Origin: Dama dama
Taxonomy: Eukaryota > Chordata > Mammalia > Artiodactyla > Cervidae
DNA: 64,000 nt
Direction: 5' to 3'
Assembly (NCBI RefSeq): GCF_033118175.1
Contig: NC_083696.1
Span: 35,201,001 to 35,265,000, forward strand
Part shown: one piece after another, positions 25,061-38,800 of the stretch
Numbering within the stretch: position 1 is the first letter of the stretch
Layout: every line of letters starts with the position of its first letter
Notes under the pieces: model-generated
What the model saw: the letters and a program-made list of their open reading frames with translations, nothing else
Databases searched by the model: none
Told to the model about the DNA's origin: nothing
Position numbers and translations under genes: made by a program

Positions 25061-27479
25061 TATTAGTAGATGCTTTCTGGTTATAGTAACAAAATCCAAC
25101 TCAAGCTAGTTTAAGCTAAAAAGGTGACTAGACTGTATGGACACTAGATTTTCTCCTGATACATGAGGACAGGTGTGTAATCAAACCTTAGAGGGACAGG
25201 ACAAGTTCTAGAACCAGAACTTGAAACCTAGGGAAAAAGACTTTCTAGCTCTTGTGATTCTTCTTTCTGAACATCAGCTTTATTCTTGTCTCCCTGCCAG
25301 TGACCTTCTCTGCTACCTAATCTACAGTCTTAAGCTTCACGTCTCCTCTTAGAAGCCCCACTTCTCAATTCTGGGGGATGCCCTGATGGGCTCCACCTGG
25401 TCTAGGCAAGGATGGGACCACATAGACCCAACAATGTACCTACTTAAGGCCCACGCCTGTGACCATGAGGACAGGCAAAACACCAGCTCCCAGAGAGGGA
25501 AACCCCCTAGTGTTGCTACTGTAGTATACATAAAAGACTCAGATACACTAGAACATTAACAAAGATTGCCTCAAAGTGGTAAAACTAAATGTGATTTTTT
25601 TTTTTAATTTTACCATGTATCACTTTATAATAGAAAAATCTATTAAACTTGCCATGGCTAAAGTTGTTTCTAGCCATGGGGCTCTGCATTCTGGTTCTCC
25701 CAATGACAGTCACCACAAAGCTACTAAAGCTTAGTGGGTGGTGCTTCTTTTTGGGAATGAATTCCATCCTAGGAGCTGTTTAAGGAGACAGAAAATCTTC
25801 AGCTATACACACGACCCCCTTGAGTTCTTGAACTCTAGCCCAGCCATGAGAATCCTTTCAGCTTCCTTCTAGGGAGCTTTGCTTCATCCCGTAATGCTCT
25901 GCAGAAGTGTGGTGCATGTGGAGAAGGTGTGTTTTCTTCCCTACAACCAGCACCCAGTCCAGAGCTGGAAAGGAGTGGCCACTCAGTGTTGACTTTGTTT
26001 GAACTGAGTCTTCTTATAGAGAAAAACCTTGAGGAGTGAGGAGATTTAGGCTGATAAGAGAGGCCTCCCTGAACTTGGCAGGGTCCTCTGACCCCTTTCC
26101 TGAATTCAGGCTTCATAGACTTCCCTAGCTTTTCTGTTCTTTCCCCCTCCCCCCCTCTTTGTAAGAGCTACAAACAATATTTGGAGAGACTGTCTCTCTT
26201 ATGTTTCCCTGACTGCCTTCCAGATATTCCCCAAAAGACCTTACACCTAACAGAGGTCTTTGTCCTTTCCTATAAGTGGGGCCCCTAAGAGTCTGAATAT
26301 GTCCTGAAAGGGTAGAAGTCCTGGCCAGTTGCCTGGCAGAAATGCTAGCAAAGAGGGAGATAGGGAATAAAAGTGGGAGCTCCCCAACCATGGTACTCAC
26401 AGGACCTCTGATCCTTCTGCAGAGTAGGAACTGTCATTGGCCAAATGATTCTCATGTTGAGCCAAAGAGGGATGGGAATGCCTAAGAGGCTGAATGGACA
26501 GCCATCTGCAGGGAAGCTGAGAGGTCTAAGCAATGCCTAAACTGCTACTGAATATTCTTGGACTGGATGTTAGGTTTCTGCCAAGCAATGGGCATTGGAC
26601 AGAAAGGCATAGAGTTGCTTTTTTTTTTTTTATCTCCCTCTAAAATATGAGATCTAAACATGCTTATTACCACCCCTGCCAAGGAATGTTTTGGGGGAGT
26701 GGCATAACTCTTCAGGGAGCCACAACCTTAGGAAGTTTCTGAGCTGAACCACTTGTGACAGGAACAGAGTTGGTCTTTGATACCCTATCTTGCTGTCTCT
26801 CTGCCCATCAGAGAGTGGCCTGAGCTCCAGAGCACCCCCTGTTTTCCTTTTCTTATCAGTACTACCTGTCCTCCTGGCCCTGTTCCTGTTCCTGCTCTAA
26901 GTCTGTTCTGCTTTCTCCCAGGGGAACTGAACAGGGTACAGACATGACTATTCCAGGGGTAGCCTTTCAGCATTTCATAACTCAGAACTGCTTCCACCAG
27001 CTCTCTCCTAAAACTAGAGGAAAATCCATGTGTGTTAGGCAAAGAGAGGTTAGATAATGTTGATACTAGCACTTTGACTCTTCATACCTCATTCTAAATC
27101 CATTTCATTTTCCATCTTCCTGAAAATTAGTGCTTGAAGGTGAGGACAGAGGTTACCTTTCCTGTGGGAAAGTGAAAATTGAATCATGTCGTTACCTTGA
27201 ATCATCTGTGTTCAGTCCTTAAGACAAAGGCAAAATTGTTCAGCACCACGGAGAGTGCCTTTCATCCTGAAGACAAGATCAAGAGCGGGTGCAAGTTGAG
27301 GATTTGTAGCTGAAACCCCTGCCAGTCTGATCTCCTTCCACTCCTGTCCAGCCAAGAGTTCCTCTTTTCCTCAACCCCTTAGCACTTGCCCCCTTCTTTT
27401 ACTTAACTAGGCTTTTAGGAATGAACTCCCTTAACTTTCCACCCACCTGTCTCCATGTTATCTGCATCCCCCACCCATC

Positions 27480-28910
27480 TTCACCTCCTTTCCATTTCAG
27501 TAAGAAGCATTTCTCTTCTCACCTGATTCTGGTTCTATCTTCTCTTGACTCCTCAAAGACCACATTCCATTGAACATCTCCCTTTCTACTCAATTTTCTT
27601 TCCCTCAGTGTGAAACAGTGGTCATGTGTTCCCTCCCTTCAAAGAATCCTTCAACTCCAAAACTCCCTCTGACTGTCATTCCTCCTCACTCCCTCTTCTC
27701 AATTTAGCTCCTTGAGAGAACAGCCTGTGTTCACTGTTTCCACTTCCTTATCGCCCATTCCCTCCTCCATCCCTTGTGGCCTGGGCTCTGTTCTTACCAT
27801 TCAACCAAAACTCTGTTTGCTGAGGTCGCCTATGACTTCCTTACTTCTAAATATTATCTTTATCTTATGGACTCATGTATTAATTTGACACTGTTGATTT
27901 GTTTCACCTGGAAACTGCTTGAATATCTTCCTGGATCTTTTTCTACATCTTGTCTTTCTGCTCCTACTCAATCTTCTTCTTCCATTCATTTCCTAAGGTT
28001 GGATGCTCTCCAGGACTCTATTCTTGGTTCCTGTTTGTTTTCACTGTGCTTGTTCTCCCTGAGGAGGTTTACTCTCCTCTGTGGGCTTCAATCACCATCA
28101 GTCCACAGCTCTTTCTTGAGATCCTGAACCTCAATTCCTACTGACTAATGATGTCATCTAGTGTCCAAAAGATGCTTCAAAGCTCAACCTGTCCCAAACT
28201 GAGCTCATCTGGTTTTCCCTGACCATAGTTATGCCTTCTCCTGCATTGTCTGTTTTAATAATTACTACGAGCATCCCTTTCCCAGTTACCCCACCCAGAA
28301 AACTAGGAGTGTCTGGACTCCTTCTACATTTTATCTCAGAGGTCTGCCACTCTACTCTCTTTAACATCCTCCTTTATGGCTTTTTATCTTCTGCTTAGTT
28401 CAGGTCTCTGTCATCTCTTGCCGGCATTGATGCAATAGTTCCCTAAACTCCAGTCTCATTTCCTTCCCACCAATCTTTTATGTGACTTTTAGAGTGTCCT
28501 TCTCCGTCTCAAATCTGATCATGTTACTCCCCTACTCAAGGCTTCATTGGCTCCTCCGCCATCATCTTCTGAGTAAAGAACAAAATCAAGGCCCATCTTC
28601 CACCATGATCTGAGCCCTGCTGGCCCCGCAACTTTATTTCCTGTCACTCTTCATCATCATACCTTCTAGGTTTCCACTGTAGCAAAATATTGACTGTTCC
28701 TTGAATGTGCAATGCTAGTTTCAGGCTTCTGAGCCTTTGCAGATGTTCCCCGAAAATCCTTCCTCTTAAGATAACTGGGAAACTGATGTCTGGAGACCTT
28801 TTCGAGAGTCTTCGTCTGGGAAATTTTCCCTGATCACCCTCCCTTTGTCCCTTTCCCTCTTCTTTTATGGCTCTTGTTACATTTACTGATAATTACTTAA
28901 GGATGGGTCT
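27480..28910 (-). repeat. L2-like relic (antisense), pyrimidine-rich
   Basis: Phrases such as CTCAAATCTGATCATGTTACTCCCC and CACCATGATCTGAGCCCTGC are typical of antisense L2. The whole 27.3-28.9 kb tract is pyrimidine-rich. Confidence 0.5.
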
Positions 28911-29164
28911 ATTTCTATGTATCTTGATGAGCCCCGGGCTCATCACTGATAACTAAGTGAGGAGAGAGAGGAGACAGAATGCTCCCTGATCAGGCCCCTC
29001 TTCACCCTGCTGAGCGAGCATCTCTTCCACAGATACCTCCCCACATAAGCCAGGCCCCAACCTGGGTGGTGACAGGACCGCTGCTGTGGATCAGCCACTG
29101 CCAGGGTACACTGTTCATGGCCGTGTGTCCCACAGAGCCTGTACTGATAAAAGTTTCAAAGCTA

Positions 29165-29345
29165 CCAAACATAGAGTGTGCTGGATGTAGTATATATACT
29201 AAGTACTACTCTAAATGCTTGCATATTAAGCACTAGATTACATAGTCTCACTTTATCCTCACAGAAACCTTTGACATAGGTATTAGTATTAGCCCTACTT
29301 TATAGAAGTAGAAACTAAAGCCGAGATCACATAGCTAGTATTATA
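29165..29345 (+). repeat. MIR SINE
   Basis: AGTACTACTCTAAATGCTTGC, CTCACTTTATCCTCACAG and ATAGAAGTAGAAACTAAAGC follow MIR order. Confidence 0.6.
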
Positions 29346-29628
29346 AATGGAGGATCCATGATTTTTTTTTTTAAAGAATAGTCTAAATGGTAATTTGTTG
29401 AAGCTAGTAATTTGTTTGATAGGTACCCAGGATCTCTCTATACTGTTTCCTCTGTTTTCATGTAAATTTAATAAGTTCTACAGTAAAGCATTTTTAAAAG
29501 ATTGGGCTAAATCAGTGTGTTTTAAACTCCCTCCCCCACCTTTCTTTTAAGGCAATAAAACCCTTTCTTCAACCAAAATCTTGCAGAAAGGCTGCTATGT
29601 AAGTGAAATGAAAATGGATCTATTCTGG

Positions 29629-29871
29629 GGATCTCCCTGGTGGTCCAGTGGTTGGGAATCCACCTTGGATTGCAGGGGATGTGGGTTTGATACCTGGTCC
29701 GGGAACTAGGATCCCCCATGTTGCAGGGAAGCTAAGCCCCGTGTGCCGCATCGTGCCCACACGCCACAAACCAGAGAGCCCACACACCGCAACGCAAGAT
29801 CCCACATGACACAGCGGAAATCCCGTGTGCCACAGCCAAGACCTGCCACAGCCAGACAAATGCATAAAAAC
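29629..29871 (+). mobile_element. CHR-type SINE
   Basis: Head GGATCTCCCTGGTGGTCCAG and the long CHR body; duplication GGATCTATTCTGG / GGACCTATTCTGG (29616-29628, 29872-29884). Confidence 0.9.
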
Positions 29872-32702
29872 GGACCTATTCTGGCTTCAGGGAAGCCAGA
29901 CCCCCTCCTGTTGCTTTCCTCTCACACTCAGCCCTGCCCAAGGCACCGGGTTCAGGAAACACAGTTGAATGAAAATCACTGGACCAGACTAACTCTGAAG
30001 ATTCTTCTGGTACTTCTGCCTTCCTCTAGTTATATTGGTTTTGCGCTGGTCATTAGCTGATTTATTCCATCCCAGAAACAGTGAGATTGAGCTATTAATC
30101 ATCTCCATAGTCTTTGGAGAATTTCCGCGCAGGGTTGTAGAAACATGGGCTGCTGCTAGAGATGCATTTCAACGTCTGTCTCTGCTGAGTGTTTATTAAT
30201 AACCTTGCTAATCGCCACTCTAGTTTCTGGATCTAGCTAATTCCTGTCAGATGTCCTTGGGGGGCATTTTAAATTTTCCCTGATTTCTTCCAGCCAGATG
30301 CTTCCTTCTGCCTGGATTCCTCTCTGATACTTGTATTCATGAATATTTCACATCTAATCTCCCTGATTACATTTCCATGTGGTGGTCATGGTGCATTGGC
30401 TGCACCTCCCAGGAAAGACATACAGGAAGCCCACAGTGAAGGCTTGAGTTTGCAAGCACAGTGCCAGAATCTTTGTTCCCGCCTCAAAGATGGCCTTCCA
30501 TCAAAGACAGTGATGGGGAAATGCTGAATGGGACCTCGCAGTCTAGGGCTTTACATGCTGGCTCTTGGCCTAACGGGACTGGCAGTGTCACTCAGGAATC
30601 CCAGTGGCCTTAGGGAACACATGTGGGTCCCTGTGACCAGAGTTACTCAACAGCTTCCCACTCAGGCCCCATCCTTCCTGCGCTGGCCCCCTCCAGTGTT
30701 GCCACCCAGGACCTCCAGCCTGAGAGAAGACACTCTGATGGACTCATCTGCACCAAGGAGGGAAAAGTTAGCCACAAACGCCCAAGGACTTGAGTTCTTA
30801 AAGTTAACTGTGGGAGAAGGCAGAGGTGACGGGGAAAGAGACAAGATGAGCCAGGGGGCATAGTGTCCTGGAAGCCAGGGGAGGAAATCCTTTCCAAATG
30901 GACATGGTATGTGTGACACGTGACAAACTCTACAGAAAGAGGAAAGGAAGTTGGAAATCTGTCAGTGCTTCCCTGGGAGGGACCCGCAGGCACGTCTGTG
31001 GGTTTCCCCTTTGAGAAGCCCTCGCTCAGGCGGCCTTGGGAGTGAGCCGTCCCTGCAGCCTAGTGCTCACCGGCAGGTCTCCATGCCCTCTGCAGGCGGC
31101 ACTTGCCAGGCTGTTTTGACCACAGAAAGACATGGATAGGTCACTGGAGGCCTCCTTCTCCAGGGCAGTAGGGGACAGGTGCTGCCAATGATCAGCCTCC
31201 CAAGGAGGATCCGAGCCAGGGAGGCAGAGGATGGACAACTTGGCAAGACCAGTGGCTTGGGAGGTTGCCTGGGATGCATGCACTGAGCCCCCAGTGCCCC
31301 CCACCTGTTCTACCCTTCTGTCCCATTCCCCTCAGTGACAGCGAAGGCCGGGAATCAGAGACGAGGACACAGGCCTGGGTTCTGCCCTCAGGAACTCATA
31401 AACCACTGTGGCAACACAGCCCACGCAGGCCTTGCACTCTGGATGGCCTAAAGAAACACAGACAAGGCCAGGATTTCCCTCCAAAACATTCTAGACTTTT
31501 CCCTTTTCCTTTAGTGGCAAGCATGTTTTCATCCCCCACTGCTTCATTCTAAAGGGAAACTAAACCACCATAATGGCTGCATAGCCGCCCTTTAACAGTC
31601 GCCAGAAGCCACTCAGATCCCTGGCCTGGCCCCACAGGGCCCATCCTCCAGCATTCTCCCTGCCTGTCTGTTCTCCATGTCCCCAGAGGCAGAACAGGCA
31701 CAGCCTTGGAGTCTCTCTGCGATCCTCTGACCTAAAGCTTACCCCTCTGTGATCTTAGGTGGGTGGTTAGGATGGCCACATCCTATGTCCATGGCTGGTT
31801 ATGTTTCTCAGGGAGACGGTGAATGACTCCCGCGCCTTCCAACTGACTGAGGCAGAGTAGGACAAGGCCCTAGATCTTGTAGCAGAGATTTGGGGTGGTT
31901 CTGGAGAGAATAGTGAGGGTAAAGTAGGACTTGGGGCAACATAACACCCATAGCAATGGGAAGAAGTCAGTAAAGAGGGCACTGAGGGAGACCAAAATGG
32001 TTCCAGACCCTGGACAATGCACAGAATGCATGCTGTCTTCTTTGTCATCTGTAGGGTCCAGCCCTGTCTGGGCAACACAGGACGAACTGGCTACCGGCTG
32101 ACTTGCCATGGTCTGTCTTCTCACCTGCCATTCCCAGCCAACCATTCAGGTTCTCTCCGGAGACACTCTTTAGGATCCGTCTGTGAAATGGAGATGTTCT
32201 CACTAGAACTGCGTGGCTACAGCCTGGAAGTCTAGCCTGGCTCGGCCAGTCAGTTCTCTGGATCCTGGGAAGGGATCAGCCAGAGCTGGGGAAACAGAGG
32301 GAGAAGGCCCGTCTCAGGGAGCACCTGCTCAGATCTTAATCCAGACTTAAACTCACAGAAACCTAGAAAGATCTTTCTAAACAAGGCAGGGCCCTAAGGA
32401 GCATGGCGACTAGTATGGGAGGCAGGAGAAGGTGGTCCTGTGGGTTTAAAGAATCACAGTAGGCTTCCTAGGGGTGGCAGATGACATGGGACTTAAAGGA
32501 CAGACACCCAGATGGGTGTAAATAGGGCCCAGATCCGGGCTCTTCCACCCAGCTCCTGATCTTCCTTCCGTAGTAGACGGGTCTGTCCCTTCCTTCCTGA
32601 ACCCCACTCGCTGCCAGGGAGAAATACCCACAGAGGATAGGTGAGAACAGCCCCCTGTGTTCACCTCCTAACAGCTCCCTGTCCCCCTGCTTTCTCCCCC
32701 AG

Positions 32703-32802
32703 GACCCAGCCGCCGCCTCCATCTCAGACGGAGACTGTGACGCCCGGGAGGGTGAGTCAGTAGCCATGAATTACAAACCATCCCCGCTCCAAGTGAAGCT
32801 GG
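32703..32802 (+). CDS. FAM219A: FAM219A exon 2
   Basis: The acceptor is a C-rich tract plus AG at 32701-32702 and the donor is GTGAGT at 32803. The exon is 100 nt, starts in phase 0 and leaves one base over. It reads DPAAASISDGDCDAREGESV followed by AMNYKPSPLQVKL. The internal ATG (AMNY) could serve as a start in transcripts using another first exon. Confidence 0.95.
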
Positions 32803-35800
32803 GTGAGTGTGTCCGGGGGGTGAGGGAGATGTTGGGCGTGGACAGGCAAGGTGCGCTGGGCTGGGTCTGCGAAGAGGTACAGCTCAGGCTAGACAATTCC
32901 AAGACTCTAGCCACCAAGTCACTGGCACCGCCCGGAACCTTCTCTCCTGCAAGGCCAAGAGGGAGGTGATAGTTCTCTACAGGAGCCCAGAGCTCTAGAG
33001 GCATCTCTGGGGCCCAGAAGGCTCCAGATGTTCTGGGGCATAGCTGCAGGAACCCCAGAGAGAGGGTTGGAAGCCCCATCAAACACTGGACCAGGTTGAG
33101 AGGAAGCTGCCTTAGAAGTGGGCATCAGTTCCTGTGTCTGAGGGGAGAAAGTAGTGAGGCTTCCGAAGCCTAGAACCTGGCTCCTCTCCCCTAGAAGCTG
33201 AGCCCCGCTCCCCCTTCCTAGTCAGCCTATCTGGGTATCTCCGGATCTTGTTGGCTCCTGTTTGGAGGAACTTTCCCTTAGTTTCTTAATAAACCCCAAC
33301 CTCTCCTGACTTCCCGGGGTCACCCTGCCCTTGGGGGTTTATCTCACGTCCGCTCCAAAGTCAGTTTATGCCGCCGCCCGCTCCTGTGAGCCTCCTCTCT
33401 CCCAGGCACTGCCCAGAGCCCCTGCAGCAGCTGCGCTCACCTTACCTCCCCCCAACACCCCGTCTCTCCCTCAGGGACCATCTCACTCACCCAAGGCTGC
33501 CATACATAACAGACTTCTAATTTTAAAAACTGGTTTCAGGAATTCCCTGGCGGCCCAGTGGTTAGGACATTTCATTTCCACTGCCGAGGGCCTGGGTTCA
33601 ATCCCTGGTCAGGGAACTAAGATCCCACAGGCCATGAGGTGCAGCCATCAGTAAATAAATAAAAAGTTTGTTTTCGCGAGTGAAAATATAGCTAACACAG
33701 GGCATCCAGGAAAGAGTTAACAATTAAATGCAGGCCACGACCATCCTTCAGAACTTCTCTGCCATCCCGGCCGGCCGCCCTCCTGCTCATCTTTCTCCCC
33801 AGACTCCAACTGCCCATCAAATACTGGGCCCTCTCCTTAGTCCTGAGAAATCTGTTTTAAAAACCTTGCTCTGCAGCTGCCAGGACACCTTTTCAGAGTC
33901 CTGTTATATTATTCAGCTTTTCTTTTTTCCTTTTAACTTGCTTTTCTCCTTCCAGACCAAATCCAGGGAGCCCCTCAGGCTGTTTTTCTAAACAAGAGAG
34001 CAGTCCTCTCAGTGGAATTTGTTCATCTTCCCAGGACAGGACACCAGACTCAAACTCCAGCCAGTTTTATTTGCTTATTATTGTTTAATTTAACAACACA
34101 AATATTTAACAAGTATAATTTCTTTACTCTGCCCCATCATTTTCTCCTCCCCAGAGATGATCATTCCAAGAGTTTTGCTTTTGGTTTTTAGTCTTTTCTA
34201 GTTTTATTTTGTATTTGAACACAAGTGGTATCATACTGTCCACATTTTCTGAAGCTTTTTTCTTTTATGTTTTCTGATTGATGTCTTAGAGCCCCTTCTA
34301 ATGTCAGTATATAGAGAATGACTTCTTTTAATAGTTGCATTGTAGTCTGTAGTTTGCTTTTGCAGTTTATTAGCATTTTTCCACTGTTTCAAATAATTCC
34401 AACATGCTTTTAAAAACAACACTTTCCCCCGTGACCACTGTATTACCACAGCTCCTCTAGAAAAATGCACAGCCCTGTCCTCGGTGCACTGAGAATCCCC
34501 ACCAGGAACTTACAAGGCAAATTGCACCCCCTAGAGGCTTGGGGTGGTAATGGCAGCTGCTGCCTGCAGGAAAGGAGGTGAAGGTGGGTTTGAGGGCGTG
34601 AGATAGATGAACAGTGACAAAGAAAGAGGGTTAGAGAGTGGGAGATGAGAGACATGGAGGTCGAGAAAATTCCAGAGTCCCAGTAGCTATAAATGCCCAT
34701 CCCATCCTTCCTCTCTGGAACTTGTTGTTTTATGAGAGCTTTCCCCAGGCAGTCCTTTTGCCAGTATCAGAGCTGCTGTGAGGAGGAGGAATGGGAAGAC
34801 AAGCCTCCTGTAGGGCCGAGGCAGAACCCGACTACTGGCAGCAGAGCCACACACCAGGCAATGGGTCCCTTGGTTGCCAGTCCCATGAACCTGGTAGGTT
34901 CTAGAGCCTCAGAGAATCCATAGGCTGACCGAGGAGTCAGAAGTAGTCTCGGCAGAGGGCCCCCAGCCTGCTGCCCCTCCTGCTCCATAATCTTCAGGGC
35001 TTCTTTTCCTTTCCATTAAGCCCAGACTCCTCTGCTTGGCATTCAAGGCCTTTCTGCTCCAAGTCTGTAATTAGAGGGGGCCCCCAGTCCCTTGTGCACA
35101 GGACCTGATACATGACTGACGACACAGATGTTTGCTGAATAAATAAATGACTGAAGAAATGTATCCAACTTTTCCAACCCGGCCTTCCTCCATCTTCGTC
35201 CCTCCACCCTGTCCAGATCCACACTTACTACACTCACTTCTAAGTGGACTTTTCTCTACACTACCCTTCCTTCTTCAAATGCCCTTCTCGCTCAACCTCA
35301 AGTGGGATTCCCTGGTGGTTCAGAAGGTAGAGAATCTGCCTGCAGTGCAGGAGACCCGGGTTCAATCCCTAGGTCAGGAAGACCCCCTGGAGAAGGGAAT
35401 GGCTACCCACTCCAGTGTTCTTGCCTAGCGGAACCTAGCGGACAAAGGAGCCTGGTGGGCTACAGTCTATGAGGTCACACAGTTGGACACAACTGAGCGA
35501 CCAGCATTTCCAGTCTCCACCTCAAGGTGTCACCTGCAGGAAGCCCTGCCATCCTTCTATTCCATCTCTCCCTCTCCAGCCTTTCTCTGGGTCAAGCACA
35601 TGCTAGCTGCCCCACTTAGGAGTACAGTTCCTGGAAGATGGGGGTCAGCCTCCTCCTGTCACCCTTCACTCTCTGCCTCAGGTTGTGCCGAGCAAAGCAC
35701 TGTCTCTTTCAAGCAGCAGGGCCTAGAGTTGGATCCTTGCCTCAGTTCTTAGAGAAGCAAGGGATTTCACCATGGGGCCAGCCCGGGCTGTCCTGAGTGG

Positions 35801-38800
35801 TAAGGCAGCGCGGCCCTGGAGGCAGGACACAGCTTCGTTCCCACGTCCCCCTGCAGAGAAGCAGCGGGAGCTGGCCCGGAAGGGCTCCCTGAAGAACGGC
35901 AGCATGGGCAGTCCCGTCAACCAGCAACCCAAGAAGAACAACGTCATGGCCCGGACAAGGTAGGCCCCGCCCCACCAGGGCCCTGCCAGCCGGCTCCTCT
36001 CTCTGCTGGTTCTGAGCCTCCCCTCTTCCCTCGCTCCTCAGGCCCAGCTCCTCTCCGAGAGGAGAGAGTCTCACAGGATCAAGGTGGCGGGGTGGGATGG
36101 GGCCGGGAGGGAGGTTGTGGGGTGTGGCCAACCCAGTTCCTTGCCAGGTTGGTATGCTTCAGTCACCAATCCAATCCCCCAAATTCTCCCCCCAGGCTGG
36201 TCGTCCCGAATAAAGGCTACTCCTCGCTTGACCAGAGCCCGGATGAGAAGCCACTGGTAGCCCTTGACACAGACAGGTGTGTACAGAGACATCAGGGCAG
36301 CCGGGCAAGCCACAGCAGTGAATGAATGGGAATAAACAAGTGGGCTGAACAGGCCACACCTGCTCTGTCAGAATAAGGGTGTCCCTCAGCCAGGAGCTCT
36401 CCGAGGGTGAATCCCCCAAAGAATGGAGATGGGGGGGAGCAGACAAAGGAAAGGGGATCAGTGCAATCTGCTGCTGTTCTGGGACAGCTGACCTGGCAGC
36501 TGCCCCTCAAATGGGCCCTGATGCCGTGGTGCCCTGCCCGCTCTGAGGGGGGAGCCCTACTGCAGGGCACAGACCTGGCTAGACCTAGACTTTGGGAAAA
36601 CCCAACAAACCCAGATGATTTGAGCCTAGGAAAAAGAGGGGCAAGGCTGTGGGGTAGTAGCAGCTTGATTTAGGAGGAGGTTAAGGGTATTTGGTTAAAG
36701 GTTAAAGGTATTTGGCTTCCAAATACTTGGGCTTCCAAATACTACCCTTGGTTTGGGCTTCCCTGGTGGCTCAGACGGTAAAGCGTCTGCCCGCAATGTG
36801 GGAGACCTGAGTTCAATCCCTGGGTCGGGAAGATCCCCTGGAGAAGGAAATGGCAACCCACTCCAGTACTCTTGCCTGAAAAATCCCATGGACAGAGGAG
36901 CCTGGTAGGCTACAGTCTATGGGGTCGCAAACACTTTCAAGGGTAGTATGTATTTAGAAGTGTGGAGCTAAGGAACCTGGCTTAAAACTGCATTCCCACA
37001 GCAAGCATGGTTTCTGCTGAGATTGTGCTGTTTATTTGGAAGTGTGGGGGGAGGGGGAGGTATTGACTGATGTGGGGGAGGGTAAAGAGAGTTTTCTATT
37101 TAATGTCTGGAAATCACTTCCTCTCTGCCTTCTCTCCTCTGCGGCCAGTGATGATGACTTTGACATGTCCAGATACTCCTCCTCTGGCTACTCCTCCGCT
37201 GAGGTGAGGGCCCACTGCTTCCTGCCCTAAACGCACCTTAGTAGGACCACCTCTAGGGGAAGGGGTGGGGCTAACACCAAAACACCCTGAGCAGAGCAGT
37301 GGGCAATAGAATGGGAAAGACTAGAGCTCTCTTCAAGAAAATCAGAGATACCAAGGGAAAATTTCATGCAAAGATGGACACAATAAAGGCCAATAATGGT
37401 ATGGACCTAACAGAAGCAGAAGATATTAAGAAGTGGTGGCAAGAATACACAGAAGAACTATACAAAAAAGATCTTTATGACCCAGATAATCACAATGGTG
37501 TGATCACTCACCTACAGTGCTGGAATGCGAAGTCAAGTGGGCCTTAGAAAGCAACACTATGAACAAAGCTAGTGGAGGTGATAGAATTCCAGTTGAGCTA
37601 TTTCAAATCCTAAAACATGATGTTGTGAAAGTGCTGCACTCAATATGCCAGCAAATTTGGAAAACTCAGCAGTGGCCACAGGACTGGAAAAGGTCATTCT
37701 TCATTCCAATCCCAGAGAAAGGCAATCCCAAAGAATGCTCAAACTACTGCACAGTTGTACTCATCTCACATGCTCGTCAAGTAATGCTCAAAATTCTCCA
37801 AGCCAGGCTTCAAAAGGACATGAACCGTGAACTTCCAGATGTTCAAGCTGGATTTAGAAAAGGCAGAGGAACCAGAGATCAAATTGCCAACATCTGCTGG
37901 ATTGTAGAAAAAGCAAGAGAGTTCCAGAAAAACATCTACTTTTGCTTTATTGACTATGCCAAATCCTTTGACTGTGTGGATCACAATAAACTGTGGAAAA
38001 TTCTTCAAGAGATGGGAATACCAGACCACCTGACCTGCTTCCTGAGAAATCTGTATGCAGGTCAGGAAGCAACAGTTAGAACTGGACATGGAACAACAGA
38101 CTGGTTCCAAATAGGAAAAGGAGTACGTCAAGGCTGTATAGTGTCACCCTGCTTATTTAACTTATATTCAGAGTACATCATGAGAAACGCTGGGCTGGAA
38201 GAAGCACAAGCCGGAATCAAGATTGCCGGGAGAAATATCAATAACCTCAGATATGAAGATGACACCATCCTTATGGCAGAAAGCAAAGAAAAACTAAAGA
38301 GCCTCTTGATGAAAGTGAAAGAGGAGGGTGAAAAAGTTGACTTAAAACTCAACATTCAGAAAACTAAGATCATGGCATCCGGTCCCATCACTTCATGACA
38401 AATAGATGGGGAAACAATGGAAATAGTTACAGACTTTATTTTGGGGGGCTCCAAAATCACTGCAGATGGTGACTGCAGCTATGAAATTAAAAGACGCTTG
38501 CTCCTTGGAAGAAAAGCAATGACCAACCTAGACAGCATATTAAAAAGCAGAGACATTACTTTGCCAACAAAGGTCTGTCTAGTCAAAGCTATGGTTTTTC
38601 CAGTAGTCATGTATGGATGTGAGAGTTGGACCATAAAGAAGGCTGAACACTGAAGAATCGATGCTTTTGAACTGTGGTGTTGGAGAAGACTCTTGAGAGT
38701 CCCTTGACTGCAAGGAGATCAAACCAGTCAATCCTGAAGGAAATCAGTCCTGAATATTCGTTGTAAGGATTGAAGCTGAAGCTGAAACTCCAATACTTTG

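Larger units (their letters stand above)
1..32702. other. Inferred FAM219A intron 1 (repeat-rich, no gene seen)
   Basis: No exon, CpG-island promoter or RNA gene is recognisable on either strand before FAM219A exon 2. The tract is AT-moderate and repeat-laden. The parts where I see no identifiable element are roughly 3720-4675, 8120-10230, 10450-14069, 14411-15474, 17430-18480, 22832-23270, 23345-23895, 25520-27480 and 29885-32702. These contain only short ORFs without splice or domain support. Assignment as intron 1 is inference: the first coding exon of FAM219A must lie 5' of exon 2 and I find no match for it in the window. DNAI1, the next gene in human, is not present. Confidence 0.6.
32803..35856. 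other. FAM219A intron 2
   Basis: Lies between exons 2 and 3. It contains a CHR-type SINE (33535-33664), an L1M-like AT-rich patch (about 34100-34410) and a Bov-tA SINE (35303-35518). Nothing else is recognisable. Confidence 0.8.

Noticed and set aside
30528..31552. Overlapping 60-116-codon frames upstream of FAM219A exon 2
   Set aside because: No splice logic, no homology recognised, and frames overlap on both strands.
1..32702. FAM219A exon 1 or DNAI1 exons in the upstream third
   Set aside because: I searched for the expected N-terminal coding phrase and a CpG-island promoter and saw neither; both probably lie upstream of the window.
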